Below the pieces are notes generated by a model that saw only the letters and a list, made by a program, of their open reading frames with translations, was not told the DNA's origin and did no database searches. Shown here piece after piece: positions 54,560-64,000 of a stretch of DNA of 64,000 nucleotides (its first letter is position 1; the number at the start of each line of letters is the position of its first letter). The position numbers and the translations under genes are program-made. The DNA lies in NCBI GenBank assembly GCA_964036295.1, contig OZ038468.1, positions 9,682,183 to 9,746,182 on the forward strand, written 5' to 3'. The DNA is from Plumapathes pennacea. Taxonomy: Eukaryota; Cnidaria; Anthozoa; Antipatharia; Myriopathidae.

Positions 54560-55150
54560 ATGGAAATTTACAGTGTAAAACAAAATTCTCCTTACCAGAC
54601 TCCAAGATACAATAGTTTCTAGTCTCTCTCTAAATAAGTCAAAACCCAGAATTTTCTGTTGCGACAAGATCTATTTACAGAGGGATAATTGTTTTGCGAT
54701 TTTGTGCGGTTGACTTGCATTTCGACATAAGAAGCTGGTAAGTATTCATGGTAAAGGTACATTACGTTGTATGATATGGCTTATTAACAAAGTGACCTTC
54801 GTTTTGAACAGATTTTCAGACCTGTGTCATCATTTGTAATCAACATATCAAATTGGTAAGTTAAAATATTGGACGTATATTGTTATTCTTATATTGGTGC
54901 ATTGTATATATAGATGTAGACCATGTGTATGTATCTCATTGTGGTGAAATGCCTTTTAAAGCAACTGCTTTAAGAAAGATTTTCATTGCGTGATTGGTGG
55001 TTACGTAACTTGTTGAACAAAAATCGAACTGCGTCACAAGCTTTGTTGTGCATAATACCGCAACGTATGATACGTACACCACATGGTAAACCTGTACAAT
55101 ATGTCTTTACGGTATATCTTAGGATTTGCGATTGAATTCTCTGTTTTTGT
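54560..55150 (+). repeat. Upstream repeat of companion-ORF units, copy 2
   Basis: Ordered matches to 45,506-46,135: TAGTCTCTCTCT, GTATGATATGGCTTATTAA, GATTTTCAGACC and CACAAGCTTTGTTGTGC. Located 340 bp before companion ORF copy 3. Confidence 0.65.
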
Positions 55151-55287
55151 ATTGTTTTTGAAAAATTTATCTGTATGTTAGAAGATTATTACGTCAGGCT
55201 CATTATCTATAAAAGAAATAAATTTACGAACTGATTGTTTTCAAAGTTAAGAGCCCACAGCTACTATGAAGATATGCTGAAAATTAG

Positions 55288-55487
55288 TGTTACATGAAGG
55301 TCAAAGGTAGCATTGAACCCATATTCCCCTTGAGGTTCGCTTCCAATATTAGACGCACCAATCAGGAGATTTCTGGGTACAATTTTTATTCGTGCTTTTC
55401 GATCCGGTGAAAAGATATATAAACTTGTTTTTTCACGTGCACTCGTCCTCTTACCATTGTTAACCACAGCAAGGAACTACGAGAGAA
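55288..55487 (+). promoter_or_regulatory. Promoter of companion ORF copy 3
   Basis: The 200 bp from GTGTTACATGAAGGTC to the ATG are repeated at 63,575-63,774 with only a few differences. TATATAAA is at 55,416-55,423, about 65 bp before the start codon. Conservation of the promoter together with the ORF points to a functional unit. Confidence 0.7.
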
Positions 55488-56300
55488 ATGTCTCAGCAAT
55501 CCGCAGCGTCACCTTCAACCGGAATCAGTTTTTTTAACCACTTTCCAAAAAATTACCTCACACCTTATGGATTAGCTGCTCAGAACCCGTCGGTGGGAAC
55601 CATTTTCAAGCGCATTTATGAAGGAAACTGCGAGTGGCTCAAGAGGCCTTCAGTTGCACTGTCGGAGCTCGCAGCGACGATGACGAAAAATCTGGATATG
55701 CTCGACAGGCAGTCGAAGTATATCGACAAACTTTATGTGGGCAATGTAAAAGTGGAGATGTCCCATGTCCTAGATGCGCTAAACAGTTTCGATACAAAAC
55801 AAGACCGAGATGTTTCGGGAACCAGTGCCGACCTTAACACGATGATGCAGTGGTTTCTATCTGAAAACGCAGATGCCACCGAGTACTTCAAAGAGTGTGG
55901 CCATCTTGGTGGAGCCATGTTCACGATGGGTATACAGTACCTGGCTTTTAAAGCCATCACAAACAACCCAGATGACTATGCAAAAAAGCTGGATGCCAGA
56001 AGACAACCTGGCTGCAGAATTCAACCCGATGATCTTTTCAATGGCAAGAAGTGTGGTATAAGAGACCTGCTGGCGTATTTTACGAAACATTGTGTAAAAA
56101 CAGAGGCACGCCCAAGTACAGACAAGAAACCAGTACCATGAGATCTGTTAGCGAACCTGTTGTCAGTAAATACCGAGAAGCAAGAAGAGGAAGATGGTGA
56201 TGAGGAAGAAGAAGAACCAGCAGTTGTAGAAGTGTCGCCCAGGAAAAAGTCCAAGGAAAGTCCAACCAAAAAGTCCAAGAAACGGCGGCATGAGCTGTAA
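55488..56300 (+). pseudogene. Companion ORF, family of unknown function (copy 3, best preserved)
   Basis: 217 residues from MSQQSAASPSTGISF to a TGA at 56,139-56,141. The same frame then continues (LLANLLSVNTEKQEEE) to TAA 56,298-56,300, so the complete family member is about 270 residues. Core motifs: FFNHFPKNYLTPYGLA, TIFKRIYEGNCEWLKRPS, a central helix pair, CGHLGGAMFTMGIQYLAFKA, then an acidic run (EEEDGDEEEEE) and a basic tail with three KKS/KKSKK blocks, likely a nuclear localisation signal. No signal peptide or membrane segment. No known domain recognised. The stop may remove only the charged tail. Confidence 0.7.
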
Positions 56301-56372
56301 TAGCTATTGTTTTTGTACTTCACTATTTAATTGTTGATATTAAATGTTAAACACGCACACACATCCAAAAAA

Positions 56373-56423
56373 GTCTTTAATGGTACCGTTTTTTAACGGG
56401 TAGGTTCGATTCCTACAAAAGAC
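56373..56423 (+). ncRNA. Possible tRNA-like structure downstream of companion ORF copy 3
   Basis: GTCTTTA (56,373-56,379) can pair with AAAAGAC (56,417-56,423) in six of seven positions, enclosing a CCGTT-TTTT-AACGG hairpin and a perfect T-arm GTAGG-TTCGATT-CCTAC. The T-arm matches the polymerase III B box (GGTTCGANNCC). No D-arm is present, so it is not an ordinary tRNA. Confidence 0.35.
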
Positions 56424-56479
56424 GGATCATATACAGCTAACTCGTGATTTGCTTTACATATTTTCAGTTTTTTTGCACT

Positions 56480-57000
56480 AGTAGTTTTGCATATAAAAAA
56501 ATTCTTATTCCTACAGTTTTACGTTGTTTATCTTAATTAATACATCATGTTAAAGCTTGTCAAATGCTTGTTAGAGATGCCAAATATGAAAAGAAAACTT
56601 TACAAAATGAGTGAATTACATTACTTGAAAGTTGATGTGACTTGAAAGATATACTTTGCATGTACCCAATTCATGCTTATGCCTCAATAATGAACTCGGT
56701 CATAAAAAGGATGAACTTGAACCATTGATTCTTTTTCCATAGAGTAAATGCCTTGTTCTGAGTCATGAAAGCACCAATACAAGAGCTGATCATACTAATT
56801 TGTGGAAAATTGGAAGTTTCAAAGTGCCTTTTTAACAAAAATTCATGTGTCGAGTTTTGGCCGTTTTGGCATAGAAAAAATTCTTATTCTTACAGTTTTA
56901 AGTTCTTCATCTTAGGTAATACATCATTTTAAAGTTTGTTAAATGCACGTTATAGATGCCAAATATGAAAAGAAAACCTTACAAAATGAGTGAGTTACAT
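56480..57000 (-). repeat. Repeat beta, inverted copies
   Basis: TTCTTATTCCTACAGTTTTA (about 56,502) and TTCTTATTCTTACAGTTTTA (about 56,880) begin two diverged copies of the 26,011-26,680 repeat on the opposite strand, about 378 bp apart. Confidence 0.75.
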
Positions 57001-57029
57001 TTTTTTGCATTACTTTAAAACTTTCACAA

Positions 57030-57600
57030 AGTGTTTGTCGTAGTATTGTCCAGTAAACGAGCTTATGTTGTTTTTTCACCAGTCACATTTACAGTGACGT
57101 CACACCGGAAGTATGTAATCATTTTGCATAATTTGTCTCAATGAACTTGTCTTTTCATAAGCTTTACATTGATGTAACATAAGCCGAATAACTATTCCTC
57201 TATCGGAACTCGAAAAAAAAATCCGAGATATTTTGGCTTGTGTTTCCTCATAAGAGGAAATTGTATGGGAGATGGCAACTTTGAACACCTATAAATTCTA
57301 GAATTTATTTTAGATTACTTTCAAACTTTCATAAAGTGTTTGTCCTAGTATTGTCCAGTAAACGAGCTTATATTGTTTTTTCACCAATGTCACATTTAAA
57401 GTGACGTCACACCGGAAGTATGTAATTAATTTGCATAATTTATGTCTCAATGAACTTCTCTTTTCATAAGCTTTACAATAAAATAACATAAACCGAGTAA
57501 CTATTCCTATATCGGAACTCGAAAAAAGTTCCGAGATATTTTGACTTTTGTGTTTCCTCATAATATTTTTCATAAGTGACTTTGTATGGGAAAATCGACA
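57030..57600. repeat. Two tandem copies, about 305 bp
   Basis: TAGTATTGTCCAGTAAACGA recurs at 57,041 and 57,346. Both copies contain GTGACGTCACACCGGAAGTA and a TATCGGAACTCGAAAAAA stretch. The block lies between repeats beta and alpha and is not present at 26 kb. Confidence 0.85.
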
Positions 57601-57691
57601 TCTTTAAGAAATTGTAACATAACACTATTTCAATATTTCGAGCTCAATTTTTCTCTGAAAACGTATCATGTACATGTTAACAATATGTAGT

Positions 57692-57935
57692 AATCAGATG
57701 TTGAAATTTCAAACTTTCATTTTTCCGAAATTTTTTTAAGACTTTGTATGGCGAAACGCCATGTTTGGCGACCCGTAACTCAGAAAATAGGGCTTCCCCA
57801 ACTCTAGCCCTTCGTCAGCATGTTTGTCTCAACAAGAATTTGCAAATTCCGCTCTCCATATCGAAACTTCTATAGGTTGGAAAAGTTACTATTATATATA
57901 TATACATATATGTAACGTAAGTATGTAAATACGTG
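57692..57935 (-). repeat. Repeat alpha, inverted copy
   Basis: Opposite-strand counterpart of 25,690-25,945, with GTATGGCGAAACGCCATG conserved. Confidence 0.8.
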
Positions 57936-60060
57936 CTTTGACGTTATGACGTAAACACTTGTAAGAACATCCCTTCGTATGATATTACCGTACGTCATTA
58001 TCTAACAGGGGACGTTTTAACCAGTGCCAAGTCTTTTTTACCCACCCGCTTCCACCCTGCTTCAGGGGATTTCCTTCCTTGTGGCACCCAAGTACCTTCG
58101 TAGTGCTGTTGGCTTTTTGATTGCTGGTACGAGTCGGCTCTTTCTCTCCTTTCTTACCATAATTCTAAGAAATCATTGATCTTAGGTTTTTCGTAAGGTA
58201 TGGTTGGTGAAAAGGAGGCGGAGAAATATGAGGGTGGTGTGTTAAGATTTCATAATTTTTTCTCTAAAATGTTGTTTTTAATTATCTTTTTGTTGGTTTG
58301 TTTTCCGTTTTTTTTTTTCATTATTTTATATAGCTTGTATGTTGAGATATGATGACTAAAGCGTGCCATGTGAAATTGTCGTTATATAGCAAAAAAGATG
58401 ACCTTTGTCGGTTAAATTGGTGCGATGCTATGACTTTTCAAAATTTTCTGTTTGTAATTGGTGTACAGGCTTCCTCCATAGGGTAGCTGCTGACCAAGGG
58501 TTTGCAGATTGATGAGGTTTGTTTGGAAACAGGTAAGCGATGGCGAGTTGGAATATTTGTTGCTGTTTTAACTTTCACTGAAGGTTGGGGAAGACTTTCT
58601 TTTGACGTGAATGTGTTGTTTATGGTTTTCTTCTATGTTCAGGATGTTTATTTGTTCTTTTTCGTGGATTTCAGAGCTGTGACATATCGAGAAGGAAAGC
58701 AAGTGATTTGAGGTAGGTGGCGATTTAAAGATCAAGCTTATTTGCGTTGTTAAAGATTCCTTCTGTTATGAATTGTTTCTGGTTATTGTCCGGATTGTGT
58801 TTAGAAATGTTTTTCTGAAAATTTAGATGTAGTGCTGTTTTTCTTGCGTGATTTTCAATGTCTTTACTGTTCGCCATACTGTTCTTGTTGACGTCATTTA
58901 CCATAATGAAACCGCGCAATTATATTTGTCAATATTTTTTCAAAAATGATGTTAGGTGCGGATACAATGTAAGCTGTTGAGTACTTTTGTGATGTTTTTT
59001 GGGTGTATGGTCAGTTTTTCAGGTAGATTTTTCCGGATTGCGATTGGTCACGTGACCTATCTTTTAGGTTTTTTTCCATTTTTTTCACTTTTTGTCCTGT
59101 TTCTATTGCGCCATATTTATAAATATTATGACATGTATTCGATGTGTTTTAGAGAACATAGTGTCTGGAATGTCTTTGTTTTGCATATAAAGTCTCTTGT
59201 TTTATCGAACATTTTATCTTGAAGTTCTTGTTTAAATGAGGTTTGTTTTGGCGTATACAGACACTTGAATATTTTTTCAAAAAGAATGTTTTAAATCTAT
59301 CGTTGGACCGTTTTGGAGAGATTCTTTTTGCGGATGGCAGGTTTGTCAGGGTAATGTTATAGGATTATATTTAGCTGATGTGACATTTTTTTGATATTTG
59401 TTTATATTTTTCTGAATTTTATTCTGATCAAGCTGGTATTGTTTTTTTTTCTCAAATGTAACAGTTTCGTGTATTTTTTAGGTATCATAGTGTTGATTGA
59501 GTTGCAGTCGTTGCTGTTGTCTGGTTCTTTTTTTGACAAGGTAAGCTGTTCAACTCTGTAGTCGTGTAAGATGGTTAGTTTACATTGGCGTTATGTTTTC
59601 TGGTTTTGTATCAATGACTATGGTGAAGGTGAAGGTGTATTTGTTATGTTAGAACGCTCGTGCATACTTTAAATAATGTATTAAGGTTTGGTAAGGAACA
59701 GTTAGAGCCATTTTCACAAGACTGTCGAAAGTGATGGTGTGATTGGTTTTGCGTTTGCTATGCTTTACCGTAACAGGTTTAGCAACATTTTTGGCCAATC
59801 GAAAACAACAGCAAAAGCTGGTTGCCAGATTCTTATGCAAGAAAGCAATTGGCAATGACGTGCTATCGTGGTACTGATTGCTTTGTGAAAGCTATGGAAA
59901 TTACTTGCTTGTGGTTGTGGATTTGCTCGTTGTTCTAATCGGTCCAATGTGTTTTTTGTTACTGGATTAATTGGCTTTGTGATTGGTTTTCTTTTGATTT
60001 TCGGCAGTCGTGCTAAAAGCGCTCTATGTTAGGTAGCATATTATTGTTTCGATTTTGTTA
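57936..60060. other. T-rich stretch, no gene recognised
   Basis: The plus strand is unusually rich in T and G with very few C, with T-runs of 6-9. Open frames at 58,502-58,711 and 58,956-59,222 are Phe/Val-rich by composition only. No domain, terminal repeat or splice-bounded exon is convincing. This base skew differs from the flanks. Confidence 0.4.
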
Positions 60061-60067
60061 GAGACGA

Positions 60068-61008
60068 ATGGCAAGACTTTGGCAAGTGGAAAAGACGAAT
60101 GCCTTTTGGTTTGGTCGTCCCTGGGTTTCTGTTAAAGGAACTCCGAGCGGATCGCAAGGGTTGAACGTTACGAAATTGAGTGTAGTCGTTGCACACAAAT
60201 TGAGCAATTGGTGGAAGAGGATTTTTACGCCGGATGCCTTGACAATCAAGACGAAGTTTCATTTCCAAGGGAAGAAGCTTGTGTGCAGGATTTGAAGTTT
60301 TGGGTATGCAATTCATCATGGTCATACTGTCCTACTTGTTTCCTGCTGAAGCCAGAAAAGATGCGCTGCAGCTTTGCAAAACCGGTTACAAAGACAGTAA
60401 AGAATTGTATTTGCAGAAAGGGTAGGTACACGATTCCTGTCGTTTCGCAGATTCCAGAAGCATTGAAGGGGTTTGTCTCGTAGCGACGTGTGCACATTGT
60501 GGCCAATCGAAATCCATGGGTGTGAGTACCGTGTTCTACACCATGGTTATCACGTGAAGACTGGAATCCTGAAGTTAAGATGTTCACTGTTATCTGTTGC
60601 AGAGAAGATTGAGAGGATGACTGATCCAGATGCAAAGCAACAGTGCCGGACTGCTTATGATTTCTTAGTAAATCTTGAGACAAGCTCGTACAGGTCGTTT
60701 CTAGAGAAGCGGGTAACATGGATGGCGCAAGACAAGCATCCAAACGTCTTCAACTTTGACGAGACAATGGGAATCGAATGCGCCCTGTGGCCACACTTGT
60801 ATCCCTGTAAGGCGTGGTGTGAAAGCGTTATCAGTGGTAGCGAAAATCACAAGAGCACAATAGTCTCATTCCAGGGAAAGATTCTTTCACAGACTGTAGA
60901 CTACAGCCTCGACTTTGAACTGCTCCAGTTTCACCATGACCGATGGATTTGCAAAACAATCACAGATACAAGTAACTTTGCGCATTACTTGCACTGTTCG
61001 CCAGTATG
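60068..61008 (+). pseudogene. Rep-family N-terminal fragment, plus strand
   Basis: Coding-like sequence changes frame near 60,200 and 60,480. It contains FWVCNSSWSYCPTCFLLKPEKM (Cys pair), CICRKGRYTIPVVSQIPEAL, and YRVLHHGYHVKTGILKLR through CRTAYDFLVNLETSSYRSF to MGIECALWPHLYPCKAWCES. It ends after DFELLQFHHDRWICKTIT at about 61,005, before the HUH domain. It is homologous to the N-terminus of the Rep at 20.1 kb and to the fragment on the opposite strand next to it. Confidence 0.75.
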
Positions 61009-61029
61009 AGCGCTCGAGATGAAGGCAGT

Positions 61030-62014
61030 TTAAAAAAGTTTAAACAGTTTAAACTTGAAATCAGTTTCTTGGTCAAACGAATAGTTTTCGTTGTTTTCGT
61101 CATAGTCGCTATCTGCATCGGGTTCATCGTTGCTTTCCGTGTCACTGTTAATAGTTCTCAATATGGTGCAATAGTCCAAAACATTTGAAAACACTTTACA
61201 CATAAAAGCTACTTTTGCACTTTCACACATTTCTCCCCCGTCTAATGAAGATTCGCACCAAGATGTAAATGGATATATTGGAGGCCAAAGTGCCCATTCA
61301 ATTCCTCGCAATTGAAAGATTTTAAAGATGCTCAGTGAGGTGTTATTTATTAGACAGCAATTCCTGGCGAAGATCAACAAAGAACTTGTAGGAAGACCGA
61401 GAGCATTTCAATAAAAAATCATATGCAACAGAGCATCTTTGTTTCTGAGCTACATCTGTCAATTCTGCTATTTTCTGAACGACAGATTTTTCCGATGGTC
61501 TTAGCTTAAAGGCTCCGTCCTTTACCCTGTACCCATGTTGCATACGGCGATAGATACTGCAGTCAACATCAAAAGGTCGTAAAACAAAGATATCTTGAAT
61601 GGACATATTGCAAAGTGCAAGAGGCACAGAATCAAAGTCAGGAATTACGTATCGCTCTCTTTGGCATGTACAAGGTGTTCGTTTTGGTATCTGTGCATCA
61701 AGAAAGTTAAAGGGCATAATTTGTCTCTTTAGCAGATTGCAGTTAGCACAGTATGACCAAGATGCGTAACGTATCCAGAAAGACAGGCTTTCGACAGTTT
61801 TTTGTGGAAAATTTCTTTGTCGGTTGCGCTGAAGGACATTAGTAGCTAAAAAACTCGCCCTTCCTCTTTGTATGCGATCATCGTACGCTGCTCTGTCGTT
61901 TACATAGCTTGCCAACATATTTTCGAGGTTTGGTCTTTCGATAACCAACTCGGTTGGACGGTTAGACCAAAAAGTAGCAGCGTCGTTTTCTGTAAACCGA
62001 CGAGTACGTGGCAT
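61030..62014 (-). pseudogene. Rep-family N-terminal fragment, minus strand
   Basis: The open frame 62,014-61,343 encodes 223 residues starting MPRTRRFTENDAATFWSNRP. It contains FWIRYASWSYCANCNLLKRQ, CTCQRERYVIPDFDSVPLAL and YRRMQHGYRVKDGAFKLRPS, parallel to the plus-strand fragment. After TAA at 61,343 a second frame holds GIEWALWPPIYPFTSWCES and then drifts into an Asp/Asn-rich tail at 61,150-61,030. The Rep catalytic and helicase domains are absent. Upstream are spliced-leader-like exons and a TATA promoter on the same strand. Confidence 0.75.
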
Positions 62015-62156
62015 CGTTAAAGGTGTAGATAGTTTTTAGAAACTGTCGGAAGCCTGACGTTCTGGTAATAAGTTCTACACAAAATTAAGGAGATAAGCAC
62101 GAAAAGAGAAAACTAATGAACAACAGCAACAGAGGCATTTCTTCTTCTTTGACTCA

Positions 62157-63150
62157 CGGATCCATTGCGTCTTGACTCATTATTCACGTTCTTCTTAAGC
62201 TTGTACACTACATGGATTACTTGCTCCATTAACGGCTGAAAACAAGAGCAACAAGTGTTACTTTAACATAGACATTATGAGAAGCAAAATTCGAAAGTGA
62301 AAGATCGATTTCGGTGAGTCGAATTTCGAAAGATTAGCATTGAACTGGACAGCACGAGTGCCAATTTTGAATGTTATAAGGAGTGAAACATGAGTGCCAT
62401 CTGGTAGGGAAAAGATGCGAGGAAACTTACGTTCTTTTAGTTCTTTCTGGTAATGATTTACTTCGTGTTTAACATCTGGAAAAAAGAGGAACAAGTGTTA
62501 GTTTAACATGTACATTATAAGAAACAAAATACGAACGTGAAAGGTCGATTTGGGTGAGCTGAATTTTAGAAGATTAGCATTGAACTCCACAGCACGATTG
62601 CCAATTTTTAAGGTTATAACGAGTGAAACAGGAGTGTCATGTGGTAGCGAGAGAATCTAAGGAACAAAGTTCATCAGTGCGATAAACGAACGGAAAAAAA
62701 TCTGAATTCTCGGTAAACAGAACAAGCGTGATACACGATTCGGTGAATCGCGCATATGAGAATCACGATAATTTCATTGGAGAGGAAACTTACGTTCTTT
62801 TCACGGTTGTACAGAGTTCTCTGGGTCCTGGTCTTTAACAGCTGGAAAAAAGAGAACCAAGTGTCACTTTTATATAGACATAATAAGAAGCAAACTGCGA
62901 AGGTGAAAGATCGATTTTACGAACGAAGAAAAATCTGAAATCTCGGTAAAGAGAATCACGATAATTTCATTGGAGAGGAAACTTACGGAAGAGTGAATAA
63001 CTTGTACACAGGGTTATCTGTGAGAAGGTTGTCACACTTTTAGTTTGACGGAAAAGCGAATAACGGCAAAAAAATCTTTATAGATGTGGTGTGTTTCCCT
63101 TGAGTTCCGTCTTGGATCGAATCTGATCGTTGTGTCTTGGTCTTTAACAG
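62157..63150 (-). other. Tandem leader exons upstream of the minus-strand Rep ORF
   Basis: On the minus strand, polypyrimidine-CCAG acceptors are followed by short exons beginning CTGTTAAAGACC, ATGTTAAACACG or CCGTTAATGGAG. They end in GAAC|GTAAGTTTCC (two copies) or GGATCC|GTGAG. Units lie near 63,150, 62,840, 62,475 and 62,240. Acceptors, donors and intron phrases (AAGATCGATTT..ACCTTC, complement) match 26,967-27,751. Confidence 0.6.
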
Positions 63151-63244
63151 CTGGAAAAAAGAGAAACAAATGTCACTTTCATATAGACATAATAAGAAGC
63201 AAACTGCGAAGGTGAAAGATCGATTTTACGAAAGTCAGGAAAGG

Positions 63245-63490
63245 CCAGTCTAGCTTTGATCTGAAAAGCAGTTTTAGAAATTCTGCAAGAATATCTTCAT
63301 TGCAGAAGAGAATTACTTCTTTGGAAAGGGAAAGCGGTCAGAAGATTTTCACATCTTTAGTTGTCCGGAAGAGTGAATAACATGTACACAGGGTTATCTG
63401 TGAGGTTGTCACATTTTTAGTTTGACGGAAAAGCGAATAATGGCGAAAAAAGCTTTATATATGTGGTGTGTTTCCCTCGAGGTCCGTCGC
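63245..63490 (-). promoter_or_regulatory. Promoter of the minus-strand Rep copy
   Basis: TATATAAAG on the minus strand at 63,461-63,453, downstream of ACGGACCTCGAGGGAAACAC. A partial duplicate of this block lies at 62,990-63,130 with a TATAAAG. It faces away from the companion-ORF promoter at 63,575. Confidence 0.55.
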
Positions 63491-63574
63491 TGATCGAAAT
63501 GGACCAATGACCACAGTGGTATGTCGTCCTGGATACCTGGAGCTTTGTATGCCATCTATATTAACCAATGAGAG

Positions 63575-63774
63575 TGTTACATGAAGGTCAAAGGTAGCAC
63601 TGAACCCATATTCCCCTTGAGGTTCGCTTCCAATATTAGACGCACCAATCAGGAGATTTCCGTGTACAATTTTTATTCGTGCTTTTCGATCCGGTGAAAA
63701 GATATATAAACTTGTTTTTTCACGTGCACTCGTCCTCTTACCATTGTTAACCACAGCAAGGAACTACGAGAGAA
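63575..63774 (+). promoter_or_regulatory. Promoter of companion ORF copy 4
   Basis: Near-identical to 55,288-55,487. TATATAAA at 63,703-63,710. Only a few single-base differences (for example TTTCCGTGTAC versus TTTCTGGGTAC). Confidence 0.7.
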
Positions 63775-64000
63775 ATGTCTCAGCAATCCGCAGCGTCACC
63801 TTCAACCGGAATCAGTTTTTTTAACCACTTTCCAAAAAATTACCTCACACCTTATGGATTAGCTGCTCAGAGCCCGTCGGTGGGAACCATTTTCAAGCGC
63901 ATTTATGAAGGAAACTGCGAGTGGCTCAAGAGGCCTTCAGTTGCACTGTCGGAGCTCGCAGCGACGATGACGAAAAATCTGGATATGCTCGACAGGCAGT
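63775..64000 (+). CDS. Companion ORF, copy 4, cut by the window edge
   Basis: The first 75 residues are the same as in copy 3 except one change (AAQSPS for AAQNPS). No stop before the window ends. Copy 3 and copy 4 start codons are 8,287 bp apart. Confidence 0.8.
   Translation, partial: MSQQSAASPSTGISFFNHFPKNYLTPYGLAAQSPSVGTIFKRIYEGNCEWLKRPSVALSELAATMTKNLDMLDRQ

Overview
This is eukaryotic genomic DNA from an animal. Genes are split by GT-AG introns, and most of the window is transposable elements and their decayed remains. TRAF zinc-finger/MATH exons, Merlin, Tigger, BEL/Pao and Rep-Pif1 helicase elements and an integrated DNA-virus-like cluster together fit an invertebrate such as an anthozoan cnidarian (stony coral or sea anemone). 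The species cannot be fixed from the sequence alone.

Layout. 1-1,857 is a broken TRAF/MATH gene, followed by a 5'-truncated LINE with target-site duplications (1,930-2,500). 5,032-5,846 is a dead Merlin transposase. 6,540-9,000 is a two-block satellite with 102-bp and 115-bp periods. 10,030-11,650 holds a 23-bp palindromic array and degenerate longer repeats. 12,730-16,990 is a multi-exon gene of the SDxCxxQNxN (DUF7869-like) family with frame breaks. 18,176-19,132 is an antisense LINE. 20,100-25,179 is a decayed Helitron-like element: HUH Rep, Pif1-type helicase and a companion ORF of unknown function. 25,690-27,840 is a block of promoter and leader-exon repeats that recurs inverted at 56,480-63,480. 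28,289-30,220 is a CUE-domain gene with a pogo-type MITE in an intron.

31,010-35,389 plus 42,076-42,290 is an integrated viral-type gene cluster: an A32-like ATPase, a protein with tandem late-domain motifs, a membrane-tailed protein and a Rho_N/Cys-His protein. It is cut in the ATPase P-loop by a BEL/Pao retrotransposon (35,390-42,075). 42,390-45,210 is a Tigger/pogo transposon that also carries an intact HIRAN-like ORF. 48,969-54,354 is a second BEL/Pao element with identical LTRs whose reverse transcriptase and RNase H have been deleted. From 55,288 to the end there are two near-identical copies of the companion-ORF gene with a shared TATA promoter, 8,287 bp apart, enclosing two converging N-terminal fragments of the Rep protein.

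The two most interesting signals are the companion ORF family and the Tigger cargo. The companion ORF is present four times: once just behind the Rep-Pif1 gene, once back-to-back with a Rep fragment, and in two further copies. The HIRAN-like cargo has an intact frame while the transposase next to it is broken.
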